From: Desulfobacteraceae bacterium
GTDB lineage: Bacteria > Desulfobacterota > Desulfobacteria > Desulfobacterales > Desulfosalsimonadaceae
Direction of reading: 5' to 3'
Length of the DNA stretch: 64,000 bases
NCBI GenBank assembly: GCA_003599885.1
Contig: QZKW01000089.1
Span: 232,948 to 296,947 of the forward strand
In this document: positions 53,901 to 60,540 of the stretch, piece after piece
How the letters are laid out: each line of letters begins with the position of its first letter
Numbering within the stretch: the stretch's first letter is position 1
Position numbers and translations under genes: made by a program
Notes under the pieces: model-generated
What the model saw: the letters and a program-made list of their open reading frames with translations, nothing else
Told to the model about the DNA's origin: nothing
Database searches by the model: none

Positions 53901-56117
53901 GAACTGGAAACCAATGCTGCCGTTTCAGGCTTTAAACAGGCGGAACAACCCGTTTCCCGGAAAACGAAAGAGCGCCGGGATGCCCGAAAGGAAGCCCGCC
54001 TCAAAGCCCAGACATTGAAAGAGTCGCGCAAGGGCATTCAGGCGAAAATCAGTGTGACCGAGGAAGGCCTTTACTTTGTCAATGCCGGAGATATTGCAGC
54101 AGTTCTTAACAAGACCCAGGACGAAGCCGCCCGGTTGATCCAGACGAATAAAGTCCGGTTACGCAACAAGGGTCAATCTGTGGCTGTGCTGCCGGCATCG
54201 GACAATTCGGGGCTGTATTTTTACGGTGAAAAGCTTGAAACCCGGTATACGGATGAAAATATCTACTGGCTGGATGTCCAGAAGGCCACACTGATGAACA
54301 GGACGAATGACGCACCGCAAGGGTTGGCAGGCGATTCGCAGTCTTTCCGGCAAGAGGTTCGGGAAGAAGAAAGCCATTATGCGGTAGCGGACCTGTTTGA
54401 GGATCCCAAGGCGGATTTTTGGATGTGGGATTACGTATTCCCGGAATATGGCCGCAATCAGGTTTCATTGTCTGTTTTTACGCCGGGCGTCGTGGCTGCG
54501 GATGCCGCCATGCTGACGGTGGCCCTTCAGGGCGGCAGCGAGGCGTTTGTCGGCAATGACCATCATGCAATTATTAGTGTCAACGGTTTTGTGGTGGGAG
54601 ATACCCAGTGGGATGGCATTACTGCATCTATAGCTTCTTTTCCAGTGGATGCGGGAATCCTGAAGGATGGTGTGAATAGCGTGGAAATATCAGGGATTAA
54701 AGAGTCCGGAGTCCCGTATGATATTTTTTATGTCAACTACTTGACGGTTGAATACTCTCGCCATTACACGGCGGATGACAATCATCTGGCCGCGGAAAAC
54801 AATGGCTATGACACAATGGTGATTGACGGGTTTACGGATCCGGATATTTTTGTGTTTGATATTACCGATCCGTTGCGTCCGAAGCTGTTGTCGGGAGCTG
54901 AAATTGAAATAGCTGAAAATAACGCCGGCGAATATCAGGTCAGGTTTCAAACCGTGACTCGGGCTGGCCGGAAAACCGTGAATCAGTCAGGCCGCTATCT
55001 GGTGGTGGCGATGGAAGCAATCAAACCGTGCGAACTGGTGGCGGACCAGCCGTCTTCTTTGAGCAGCAGGTCTAACCGGGGAAATTACCTGATCATCACT
55101 TCCTCCGATCTGGCTGCTGCGGCCCAGGATCTCGCGGATTACCGTTCCGGCCAGGGGTATAAGAGCATGGTGGTGGATGTTGAAGACATCTATGATGAAT
55201 TTACATACGGAATCAGGGATGCCGAAGCGATTCGTGCGTTCCTGAAGTTTGCTTACGGCAAATGGCGGACCCGGCCGAAATACGTGCTGCTGGCTGGTGA
55301 AGGGTCGTTTGATTGCAGAGACTATATGGGATTCGGCGATTCCATCGTTCCCCCGCTTTTAACCGCCACCCCGGAAGGTTTGTTCGTTACGGATAATTTA
55401 TATGCCGATGTGGCCGGGGATGATGGGATCCCTGAATTTTCCATTGGCCGGATTCCGGTGGTCAATGCTGAGGAATTCTTAAATTATACTTCCAAGGTGA
55501 TCGGATATGAATCCTCCGGCGGCAACTGGACGACGCAGGCTGTACTCGCCGCCGATATCCCTGATACCGGCGGGAATTTTCCGGCTTCCAGTGAAGAAGT
55601 GGCGGGGCTTTTTCCCGATGACTTTATGATTGACCGGATCTATCTGGATGCAATGCCGCTCGCAACGGCCAAGGCCGATTTCCTGGCGGATATTAATGAA
55701 GGCCGGGCGTTCGTGAATTTTATCGGCCATGGCGGACTGACCCTGATCGGTAATACCAATCTGTTCTCCAGTGGCAAGATCGCCCAGCTGCATAATGGCG
55801 ACCGTCTGCCGGTGATGACCGCCATGACCTGTCTGTCTGGCAATTTTGGATATCCCGGACTTGACTCGCTCTCTGAATCCATGGTGCTCGGGGAAACCGG
55901 CGGAGCCGCAGCCATGTGGTCGCCTTCGGGATTTGCGTTGAATCATTATTCAGTTCAGCTTTGCAAGGGTTTTTACGGAGCCGTCTTTAGTCCCGGGGCA
56001 AAGACGCTGGGTGATGCAATCCTGAGTTCTCTAAAAGGTTACGCAGCGTCAGGGGAAAACCTGTATTACCTGAACCTGTATAATCTGATGGGTGATCCGG
56101 CTTTGGTGATAAAATAG
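47940..56117 (+). CDS. Giant secreted protein with DUF11, SdrD-B repeats and C-terminal gingipain-like (C25) protease
   Basis: A 2725-residue secreted protein. The TTG start at 47940 has AAGGAGA seven bases upstream; a signal peptide (FILFFLICLSPSLSMAA) follows. Residues about 30-540 form an unfamiliar beta-rich region (ending near IDTGDAIIPGIDF). DUF11-like domains follow (about 540-660 and 690-780), then three repeats sharing NDGTxNWxxxW (about 760-900) with jelly-roll-like intervals to about 1280. Five SdrD-B modules start near 1300, 1417, 1536, 1646 and 1764 (each with GDxVWxDxDGDGxxDxGE-like calcium loops). A fibronectin-like stretch (VRWQTVSEEGTLGFYLYRL) leads to the C25 domain from about 2382, with His2597 in NFIGHGG and Cys2631 in AMTCLSG, 34 residues apart as in gingipains. 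No C-terminal sorting signal is seen. It precedes a peptide-modification cassette. Confidence 0.9.
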   Translation: MEKKHCGFSAIWQFILFFLICLSPSLSMAAAPAGYSEYFIPGDEEDLIVFHNTVNNTAFTENHSVVTVTAWAPDTVIYYDHWENGYYFDPQDPEKTDPGYPGPGNHSYDEKFTLARGESRTLESDAIPAVSRNPANIFYDGRDKVYAIGGTVAVNRVTWPTGAGTVEAIGLEVYPVRPQLTTYIMPLGEELAGAPVSNPDFERVFALVQATTDGTVVQFDLDGDGVVGDSICTSRDWPTCIAGTATEVSLNAGECFLLDRYSSSPTTGDPGTTAGAQLLNGSIIQGNNTLQVHYLFCDRLTNYNSRGVSAFPTGFWDDQYYAPVGSDTGYDNPTDIFLYNPHSTQITINYESQAGSGSFTVDPHGTASYHNKTLAYATQDSATYLRGSEVFWGISSIDSGGSAYDWSYSLIPATFLTDEYFIGWAPGAYADPNYPAYPITTDNYDDSGLFITAAQDNVHVFIDRNSDGTSDEDFTLTHLQSRYVYDPVDGDMSQSNIWATGPITLAYGQNPQTAVTGRPAIDTGDAIIPGIDFVDLVLSVDKSTSPVMVSTSPGSQATYTLVVKSAKYTVDDVSVVDSLPAGWEYAGPTLITFADQTTSTTAPVLSGDGDRTLTWAGLGNMAENQEITIAFKAQTDGTVAFNAGDMTRNYVEAIGTRIVGNPQVTQTFTTSDFVFNSFSSTASQMDVQKTSSAVDPLSPGDSFTYTVTVTNNGTSTLNDVAIYDPRPTGLSYVANSARITTAATPQAYNVRDEFASVAYNLNAGTENWSGDWTETDSLGGGAASGLVSVTGNQLQFAYTNSVNTVSDTFSTVSYSNNDGTRNWSGDWSETDIPQYTGGATNGDALVTNNTLRLTYVASNVADNFTTSSYARNDGTLNWMDTWDETGDNDLPGNGSITVDTPNADVVTFGVGAAGRSIQRTAPVSGTDVTITFALGDSGIDNGEGIIADYSLNGGSSWTEITRNNNNNVTGNVTISTAGATSLILRFTTYGTYTGNDEATVDTVNIAYLAAGAQVARTVDLTGETAATLTFDFNLANIDGGGTPDRMVVEASSSPSGPFTVLETYGNGTAAGSKTYNIASYISAATTIRFRVTNNLNVTDEYFSVDNATISYSHYVSAVGSQIVRQAVLSGLTSDPATLTFSFGRNALEAGDTLVVEANANGSGFMTLATYDSGTATGNKSIVISSYKSPVTDIRFRVTGGVNDTGEYFSIDNVDIAYTSLTTHTAAHTPPNYIVSSDNYDLSSGSSLTLTYNVTVDNPLATGIDSITNSACVTSTEYLVPVCAEVTNVVSNPSSGTAQVGDIVWFDANGDGIKDVSENGLANVEVTLKDKYGAPLATKTTDATGRFLFTGIAPGTGYYVQVTGGLPAGLVQTYPLETAPPNNPRNDDRTNAFNLSAGQNYMDADLGYKSSPGTAVIGDLVWSDADGDGIRDPGEPGLGGIRVRLYTDSDGDGVIDGGEPYVETTTGPDGSYLFTGVAASGTEDYIVWVDPAQAVLSAYDITKPASGSFSLINVAASASVLYADSGFKQKAAGTTFSIQDKVWLDTDADGTKDTGENGIAGVTVALLDAASNVIATATTDSNGDFQFTGVPGNKNYSWRITDQSGILSNYYGITPSALAGKYQMTGSLIANLDYTTAPHFGYNVSRSIGDTVFNDIDGNGVQDSGEPGISGVTVALYRDTNGNGLLDGGEPLAATLDTDANGNYLFSGLANGNYIVSIASSPSGYTYTTESPDNDPAAGDQQPASILLGVSVLNIDFGYWAATQRTVSGTVWNDANVNGLPTGESGIAGVTIALLNGSGTVVATTTTDSNGYYEFTGQPSGTYTVKVTDTNGILTDYSTTYEFTEKFAAGSYNGQEAVDLSSGDASLIDFGYANPRVTSAVIGEFGVFNEGGKVVVRWQTVSEEGTLGFYLYRLDEKTGREKRINNKLLPGFLHSPVGGYYSYEDKPAKTGAYYTYRLEEVEAGGNRISYGPWTVFTGTSLSNADSAVELETNAAVSGFKQAEQPVSRKTKERRDARKEARLKAQTLKESRKGIQAKISVTEEGLYFVNAGDIAAVLNKTQDEAARLIQTNKVRLRNKGQSVAVLPASDNSGLYFYGEKLETRYTDENIYWLDVQKATLMNRTNDAPQGLAGDSQSFRQEVREEESHYAVADLFEDPKADFWMWDYVFPEYGRNQVSLSVFTPGVVAADAAMLTVALQGGSEAFVGNDHHAIISVNGFVVGDTQWDGITASIASFPVDAGILKDGVNSVEISGIKESGVPYDIFYVNYLTVEYSRHYTADDNHLAAENNGYDTMVIDGFTDPDIFVFDITDPLRPKLLSGAEIEIAENNAGEYQVRFQTVTRAGRKTVNQSGRYLVVAMEAIKPCELVADQPSSLSSRSNRGNYLIITSSDLAAAAQDLADYRSGQGYKSMVVDVEDIYDEFTYGIRDAEAIRAFLKFAYGKWRTRPKYVLLAGEGSFDCRDYMGFGDSIVPPLLTATPEGLFVTDNLYADVAGDDGIPEFSIGRIPVVNAEEFLNYTSKVIGYESSGGNWTTQAVLAADIPDTGGNFPASSEEVAGLFPDDFMIDRIYLDAMPLATAKADFLADINEGRAFVNFIGHGGLTLIGNTNLFSSGKIAQLHNGDRLPVMTAMTCLSGNFGYPGLDSLSESMVLGETGGAAAMWSPSGFALNHYSVQLCKGFYGAVFSPGAKTLGDAILSSLKGYAASGENLYYLNLYNLMGDPALVIK

Positions 56118-56179
56118 CCGCTGCTGGTTTGGGCATCGCTGAAGGACTCGTTTCAAGGATTGCTTTAAAATGATAACCA

Positions 56180-56221
56180 AAAGCCGTTATGCTCAGGTTC
56201 CATGAAGCATAACGGCTTTAT
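56180..56221 (+). terminator. Terminator after the giant protease gene
   Basis: AAAGCCGTTATGCT (56180-56193) and its exact complement (56206-56219) form a 14-bp stem with a 12-base loop 62 bases after the stop, followed by a short pyrimidine stretch. It separates the protease gene from the cassette that follows. Confidence 0.75.
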
Positions 56222-56292
56222 CCTTCACAGTCTGACAAGAATGGGCTATGAAATGACGAATGCGGCGAAGTAATTATAAGGAAAGATTTTAT

Positions 56293-56601
56293 ATGGTATC
56301 GCAAGCACTTGAATGTGATAAAATTTATTGTCCGTCCGGACAGGTGGTGACCCGACATATTGCCGATGAAACCATTCTAATCCCGATTTCAGGAAACCTG
56401 GCCAATATGGAGCGGCTTTTTACCCTGAACGATTCAGGGGCATCCATCTGGCGCCTTATGGACGGGAAAAGGAGCGTTCAGGAAATCCTGCAGGATCTCA
56501 TTCAGGAATTTGATGTGGCGGAAGACCGGCTGGCTGGTGATATGGCGGAATTCATTGACCAGTTGAGAGATTTGGATCTTATTGCGGAGCACCCGGTTTA
56601 A
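56293..56601 (+). CDS. PqqD-like peptide chaperone (RiPP recognition element)
   Basis: A 102-residue member of the PqqD family, whose fold binds the leader of precursor peptides and presents it to the modifying enzyme. NDSGASIWRLMDGKRSVQEI is the family core, followed by LQDLIQEFDV and FIDQLRDLDLI. An in-frame ATG at 56260 is upstream, but AAGGAAAG is well placed for 56293. Its stop overlaps the start of the radical SAM gene as TAATG, so the two are translated together. Confidence 0.87.
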   Translation: MVSQALECDKIYCPSGQVVTRHIADETILIPISGNLANMERLFTLNDSGASIWRLMDGKRSVQEILQDLIQEFDVAEDRLAGDMAEFIDQLRDLDLIAEHPV

Positions 56602-57707
56602 TGAACTGCGGGCAGGATGCTGTTGCGAATGGCCGGGAGTTTTTTGAACGGTTTTATCCGAAAATTTTAAAGAATCGGATACCGGTTGTGGGCGGCATTG
56701 AGTTGACGACCCGCTGCAACCTGAACTGTTCTCATTGCTATGTAAGTGATAGTGAAAGAAAAGGAAGGCCCGATCAGAAGGAACTGACCACCCGGCAGTG
56801 GATGGATCTGATTGATCAGGTGACCGGCGCCGGTTGTCTTTTCCTGTTGTTCACCGGTGGTGAAGTCTTGTTGCGGCCTGATTTTTGTGATATTTACCGC
56901 CATGCCTGCCGAAACGGTCTGCTGGTAACCGTGTTTACCAACGGCACTCTGGTAACTGATCGAATACTTGAAATATTTGATGCTTATCCACCATATTCCA
57001 TTGAAATCAGCCTTTATGGCGCAACCGCAGCAACATATGAAGCCGTAACAGGCGTAGCCGGATCATTTGAAAAATGCATACAGGGTATTCACCGGTTAAA
57101 AGCCCACGGCTTTCGCCTTAAGCTGAAAACCGTGGTGTTAACAATTAATTTTGATGAACTGGAACATATTGAATCCCTTGCCGCTGAGATTGGTGCGCCA
57201 TTTCGATTTGATGCAATGATTTCAGCGCGTCTGGATGGCGATCCTGCGCCATTGAAATATCGCGTAAACCCCAAAGATGCGGTGAGAAAAGAGTTTTCAA
57301 GCCGGGACCGTGCAAAAGCGCTTCATGATTTTTTTTGCCGGATGAACCATCAGCCGGTGTCAACGGACCTCTACCAGTGCGGCGCCGGCAGAAACATGTT
57401 CCACATCAGCCCCTCCGGTTGGGTGCGGCCCTGCCTGATGGTGTCCGGAACAAGCCGGAACCTGTTGACCGAAGGTTTCAGCAAAATCTGGGGCAGTAAT
57501 GATTTCAAGCAGTTTAGAGATAGAGGCAAGGCGCCTGTCAAATGCCGGGAATGTGATAAAAAGGCGGTATGCGGATATTGCCCGGGATTTTTTCAACTGG
57601 AATCCGGTCAAGTAGAGATGTCTTCCGAGTACCTTTGTGATATCGGGCGCGAACGGAAACAGGCAATCCTTAACTTCCATTTGGAGGAAAATAAAGCATG
57701 TCAATAA
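56601..57707 (+). CDS. Radical SAM/SPASM peptide-modifying enzyme
   Basis: A 368-residue radical enzyme. ELTTRCNLNCSHCYVS gives the C-x3-C-x2-C site for the SAM-binding cluster, and LLFTGGEVLLRPD the family GGE. The SPASM extension carries further cysteines (LYQCGAGRNMFHISPSGWVR and later CRECDKKAVCGYC) for auxiliary clusters. Enzymes with this architecture modify residues in ribosomal peptides, for example making thioether or carbon-carbon links. Its 3' end overlaps the precursor gene start by 10 bases, so the peptide is probably its substrate. Confidence 0.93.
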   Translation: MNCGQDAVANGREFFERFYPKILKNRIPVVGGIELTTRCNLNCSHCYVSDSERKGRPDQKELTTRQWMDLIDQVTGAGCLFLLFTGGEVLLRPDFCDIYRHACRNGLLVTVFTNGTLVTDRILEIFDAYPPYSIEISLYGATAATYEAVTGVAGSFEKCIQGIHRLKAHGFRLKLKTVVLTINFDELEHIESLAAEIGAPFRFDAMISARLDGDPAPLKYRVNPKDAVRKEFSSRDRAKALHDFFCRMNHQPVSTDLYQCGAGRNMFHISPSGWVRPCLMVSGTSRNLLTEGFSKIWGSNDFKQFRDRGKAPVKCRECDKKAVCGYCPGFFQLESGQVEMSSEYLCDIGRERKQAILNFHLEENKACQ

Positions 57708-57877
57708 ATAAAACCAATAAAAAAGGCAAAAAATCTTACCAAAAGCCGGAAGTCAAAGCCATTGATCTGGCTGCTGAAGAGGTTCTGTCCGTGGGGTGTA
57801 AAACAGCAACCGCACCCGGCACTGGATTATCGCCTATTACTTGTGTCGCGTCTCCCTGCGCTGCGGTCGGGTCTTAA
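57698..57877 (+). CDS. Putative RiPP precursor peptide with Cys/Ser/Thr-rich core (59 aa)
   Basis: This tiny gene is easily missed. TGGAGGA lies nine bases before ATG 57698, inside the last codons of the radical SAM gene. The peptide begins with a very basic stretch (NKTNKKGKKS), then SYQKPEVKAIDLAAEEVLSV, of the YxKPxV type seen in leaders recognised by PqqD-like domains, and then a core GCKTATAPGTGLSPITCVAS followed by PCAAVGS. Three Cys (34, 49, 54) and many Thr, Ser, Gly, Ala and Pro make it a good substrate for thioether-type linking. The stop is at 57875-57877, and the kinase-like gene starts 13 bases later. The mature product, if any, and cleavage site are unknown. Confidence 0.75.
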   Translation: MSINKTNKKGKKSYQKPEVKAIDLAAEEVLSVGCKTATAPGTGLSPITCVASPCAAVGS

Positions 57878-57889
57878 CCGGAATGGCGG

Positions 57890-58798
57890 GTGGACAATGA
57901 TTACATGATCATACGGAAAGTGATTGCAGGCGTTGATTTGCTCATCCAATGCTTGCCAGGCGTTGAAATCCGGGAAAAGAGTCCGGTCTATGAGATTTTT
58001 TTGGCCCCTGAAAAACTACCGGCAAATGAGCACCAGATTCAACTTCAAATTAGCGATGAGCGTTTGCCGGCTGTCGTGAAGGAAACCCTTCTGTTTCGCG
58101 CGGACCTATTATGGTCAATCCATCGGGATGATCGCTTTTTCTGGATTGTTCTGCATCCGCCCGCTTTAATGACCCCCCTGTGGACCGCCCGCTTCAATCA
58201 TGTTTTTTCACAGGGGATCGTTTATTGCAGTGAATATCTGAAAGCAATCCAAAACAATAAAACCATTTTATTCAACCCCGTGTCCTATCCGCTGGACCAG
58301 ATTCTGCTGATGCACTTTCTGGCGAATATCGGCGGAATCCTGATTCATGCCACCGGATGGCTGCATCAACATTCGGGATGGGTTTTTGCGGGTAAATCCG
58401 GCGCAGGAAAAAGCACGTTGTCCAATCTGATTGTAAAGGCAACCGGCAGCCGGTTCTTAAGTGATGACCGGATCATCATTCGAAAAGCCGGCCACGAGTT
58501 TTTAATGTATGGAACTCCCTGGCCCGGAGAGGCCGGATACGCGCTGAATCAATCGGCCCCGCTAAAAGGAATTTTTTTTCTTAAGAAGGGGGAAAAAAAT
58601 ATTATCCGGGAATTGAAACCAATCGATGCCATTGCCGGATTGATGCCGGTTGTGTCCATTCCCTGGTATGACCGGGAAAAGGTGGCGTTGTTAATGGACT
58701 TTTGCGACGCCATGATGGGCAGTATTCCGATGTACGAGTTGACCTTTGTGCCGGATGGAACCATCGTCGATATGCTGGTCAGATTTGTCAATCCATAA
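57890..58798 (+). CDS. HprK-related serine kinase-like P-loop protein
   Basis: A 302-residue protein related to the HPr kinase C-terminal domain. The P-loop is VFAGKSGAGKSTLSNLI, then FLSDDRIIIRK with a phosphate-contacting Asp pair, and GTPWPGEAGY as the later loop. Such kinase-like proteins are frequent companions of PqqD and radical SAM genes in peptide cassettes, including the SynChlorMet type, where their target is unknown. The start (GTG 57890) is tentative; an ATG lies 15 bases further. Confidence 0.85.
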   Translation: MDNDYMIIRKVIAGVDLLIQCLPGVEIREKSPVYEIFLAPEKLPANEHQIQLQISDERLPAVVKETLLFRADLLWSIHRDDRFFWIVLHPPALMTPLWTARFNHVFSQGIVYCSEYLKAIQNNKTILFNPVSYPLDQILLMHFLANIGGILIHATGWLHQHSGWVFAGKSGAGKSTLSNLIVKATGSRFLSDDRIIIRKAGHEFLMYGTPWPGEAGYALNQSAPLKGIFFLKKGEKNIIRELKPIDAIAGLMPVVSIPWYDREKVALLMDFCDAMMGSIPMYELTFVPDGTIVDMLVRFVNP

Positions 58799-58828
58799 TC
58801 CGGTTTCATTCAGGACGAAAGCCGATAC

Positions 58829-59284
58829 ATGAATCCTCTGGTTCAAAAAATGATATTTTTTTCAACGATGCTGGCGGATGGTTACCAGCTCAGGCTTCGG
58901 GTAACGGGTGTCAGCATGTCTCCTTTTTTGGAAACCGGGAGCTATGTTACGCTCTCCAAAATTCCGCTGCCTGAATTAAAAATTGGAGATATCATCTTTT
59001 GCCGCTGTGATGACGGGTCATTCAAACTCCACCGGCTGATTTCGATTGAAAATGATCGGCTCATCACCAAGGGGGACGCTCTCGGCTTACCTGACAAGCC
59101 GTTTGAAAAAGACGCTTATCAGGGAAAGGTCATCCGCATCGAATACCTTCGATCTCATGCTGTAATAATCCGCAATATGGAATTGTGGTCTGTCCGGGCA
59201 ATAAATTACCTTATTGCCCTTTATTTCCGCTTCAAATTATATTTGATTAGCCAGTACTTCAGGTTTAAGTCAAATTCCGCATAA
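58829..59284 (+). CDS. SipW-type signal peptidase I (archaeal/ER-like)
   Basis: A 151-residue serine protease-like protein of the S26 family. GVSMSPFLETGSYV supplies the nucleophilic Ser; instead of the bacterial Lys it shows the His-Asp type: FKLHRLISIEND and ITKGDALGLPD. A hydrophobic C-terminus (VRAINYLIALYFRF) probably anchors it in the membrane, and there is no N-terminal anchor of the usual kind. Being the last gene of the cassette, it is a good candidate for cutting the precursor leader, or for processing the secreted neighbours. Confidence 0.85.
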   Translation: MNPLVQKMIFFSTMLADGYQLRLRVTGVSMSPFLETGSYVTLSKIPLPELKIGDIIFCRCDDGSFKLHRLISIENDRLITKGDALGLPDKPFEKDAYQGKVIRIEYLRSHAVIIRNMELWSVRAINYLIALYFRFKLYLISQYFRFKSNSA

Positions 59285-59376
59285 CCTCGCATATCCGCAA
59301 TATCAATTGCCGCCTATTTCAAGCTCCCTGTTTTTTATGAATCCCTTCCATTGATCTTTACGGCTCTTAGCTATGA

Positions 59377-59402
59377 CAAAATGTCGTAGTAGCGACATTT
59401 TG
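59377..59402 (+). promoter_or_regulatory. Palindrome, possible enhancer for sigma-54 activator
   Basis: CAAAATGTCG (59377-59386) and CGACATTTTG (59393-59402) are exact inverted arms around TAGTAG. It lies about 200 bases before a sigma-54 promoter, the distance and symmetry expected of a binding site for an AtoC-class activator such as the one encoded at 60541. The whole gap from 59285 to 59684 is otherwise AT-rich without a gene. Confidence 0.6.
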
Positions 59403-59595
59403 ACCATTGATTATAAATATTTGAATTTAAGTAATAAAATTTTATTCGAGTTGGCCGGTGCGACAGATTGTCATCAAAGTTCTGTCGGCATGTAATTAAT
59501 TTGATGGAAAATTTTTTATTTCTATAAATTTTTTTAGCAATAATTTCAGAGTTTAATCGCTTATTTTAAATTTTATTTTCATCCTTTGGCATTGT

Positions 59596-59611
59596 TGGCA
59601 GCATCGTTGCA
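59596..59611 (+). promoter_or_regulatory. Sigma-54 promoter for the PKD protein gene
   Basis: TGGCAGCATCGTTGCA has the GG at 59597-59598 and GC at 59609-59610, exactly ten bases apart, with the TTGCA half perfect. It stands 74 bases before the ATG at 59685. Confidence 0.78.
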
Positions 59612-59684
59612 ATACTCATAAAGCAGAAGAAAGAGCAGACAAGAAATTTTCAATGTAAAGACAAAAAAAACGGGGGGCAAAATC

Positions 59685-60419
59685 ATGAATAAAAATATTT
59701 TATCAAACACAAAATGGATCGGGATTCTGGCGCTGGTTATTTTCTTTTGTTTCGGAATTTCCGGGCAGGCATACAGCAAATCCCGCAATTCTTCGAAACA
59801 TGCCCGTCCCCACTACCCTTCGCTTCATATTGACGCAATGGAAGGGGCTTTGGTGTCGGGTAATGCCGGCGTAAAGGGAAAGGTTGTCGTAACCATAACC
59901 GATGGTAATAATCAGCCGGTAGCCGATGCTCAGATTATAGGGAAATGGGGCGGCCTTGTCCGGGGAAGGGCTTTTGGTATTACCGGTGAGGATGGAACAG
60001 CCAGCTTTATATCAGAAAGCACTTTTGAATCCGGAGTCATTTCCTTTCAGGTGAAATATGCCGGGGCCTATGGCTATCGATACAACCGGTCTCAAAACGC
60101 TGTAGATCAAATCGAGATATCCACTGATGAAGTCGATACGAACCTGGCGCCGGAGGTGATTATCAGTGCGGATCGCGTATCCGCCCCAACGCAGAGTTAC
60201 TTCAGTTTATGCGGATCAAAGAGTTATGACCAAGACGGTTCTATTGTTAAATATACCTGGGACTTGGGCGATGGGACTCGCGTGGAAGGTTGCACGGTCA
60301 ATCATTACTACAATAAACCGGGCGACTACAATGCGAGATTAACCGTAACAGATGATAAGGGTCAAGAAGCTTCCGATGAGCTCCTTTTAAATGTAACGGA
60401 TCCGGATGCCGATTCATAA
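59685..60419 (+). CDS. Secreted PKD-domain protein
   Basis: A 244-residue secreted protein. The signal peptide is GILALVIFFCFGISGQAYS. A basic stretch (KSRNSSKHARPHY) follows. Residues about 50-130 form a carboxypeptidase-regulatory or Ig-like domain (VVVTITDGNNQPVADAQIIG, then GTASFISESTF). Residues about 160-240 are a PKD domain (KYTWDLGDGTRVEG, then NHYYNKPGDYNARLTVTDDK) as in surface-attached bacterial proteins. GGGGGGC lies before the ATG. A perfect terminator follows. Confidence 0.8.
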   Translation: MNKNILSNTKWIGILALVIFFCFGISGQAYSKSRNSSKHARPHYPSLHIDAMEGALVSGNAGVKGKVVVTITDGNNQPVADAQIIGKWGGLVRGRAFGITGEDGTASFISESTFESGVISFQVKYAGAYGYRYNRSQNAVDQIEISTDEVDTNLAPEVIISADRVSAPTQSYFSLCGSKSYDQDGSIVKYTWDLGDGTRVEGCTVNHYYNKPGDYNARLTVTDDKGQEASDELLLNVTDPDADS

Positions 60420-60480
60420 ACAAGTACTTTTTTAAAAAATAAAAACAAGACTCACCTTGCCCCCGCAGTGGAGTCCATAA

Positions 60481-60525
60481 AAAGAAAGGCGGGGCGCTGA
60501 ACAAGCGCCCCGCCTTTCTTTTTTG
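60481..60525. terminator. Strong bidirectional terminator
   Basis: The GC-rich stem GGCGGGGCGCT with AGCGCCCCGCC is flanked by AAAGAAA on one side and TTTCTTTTTT on the other, serving the PKD gene and the convergent regulator gene. Confidence 0.92.
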
Positions 60526-60540
60526 CTTATCAATCCCCAT

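Noticed and set aside
59285..59684. Further small genes in the AT-rich gap
   Set aside because: Only very short frames without ribosome sites; regulatory motifs explain the space better.
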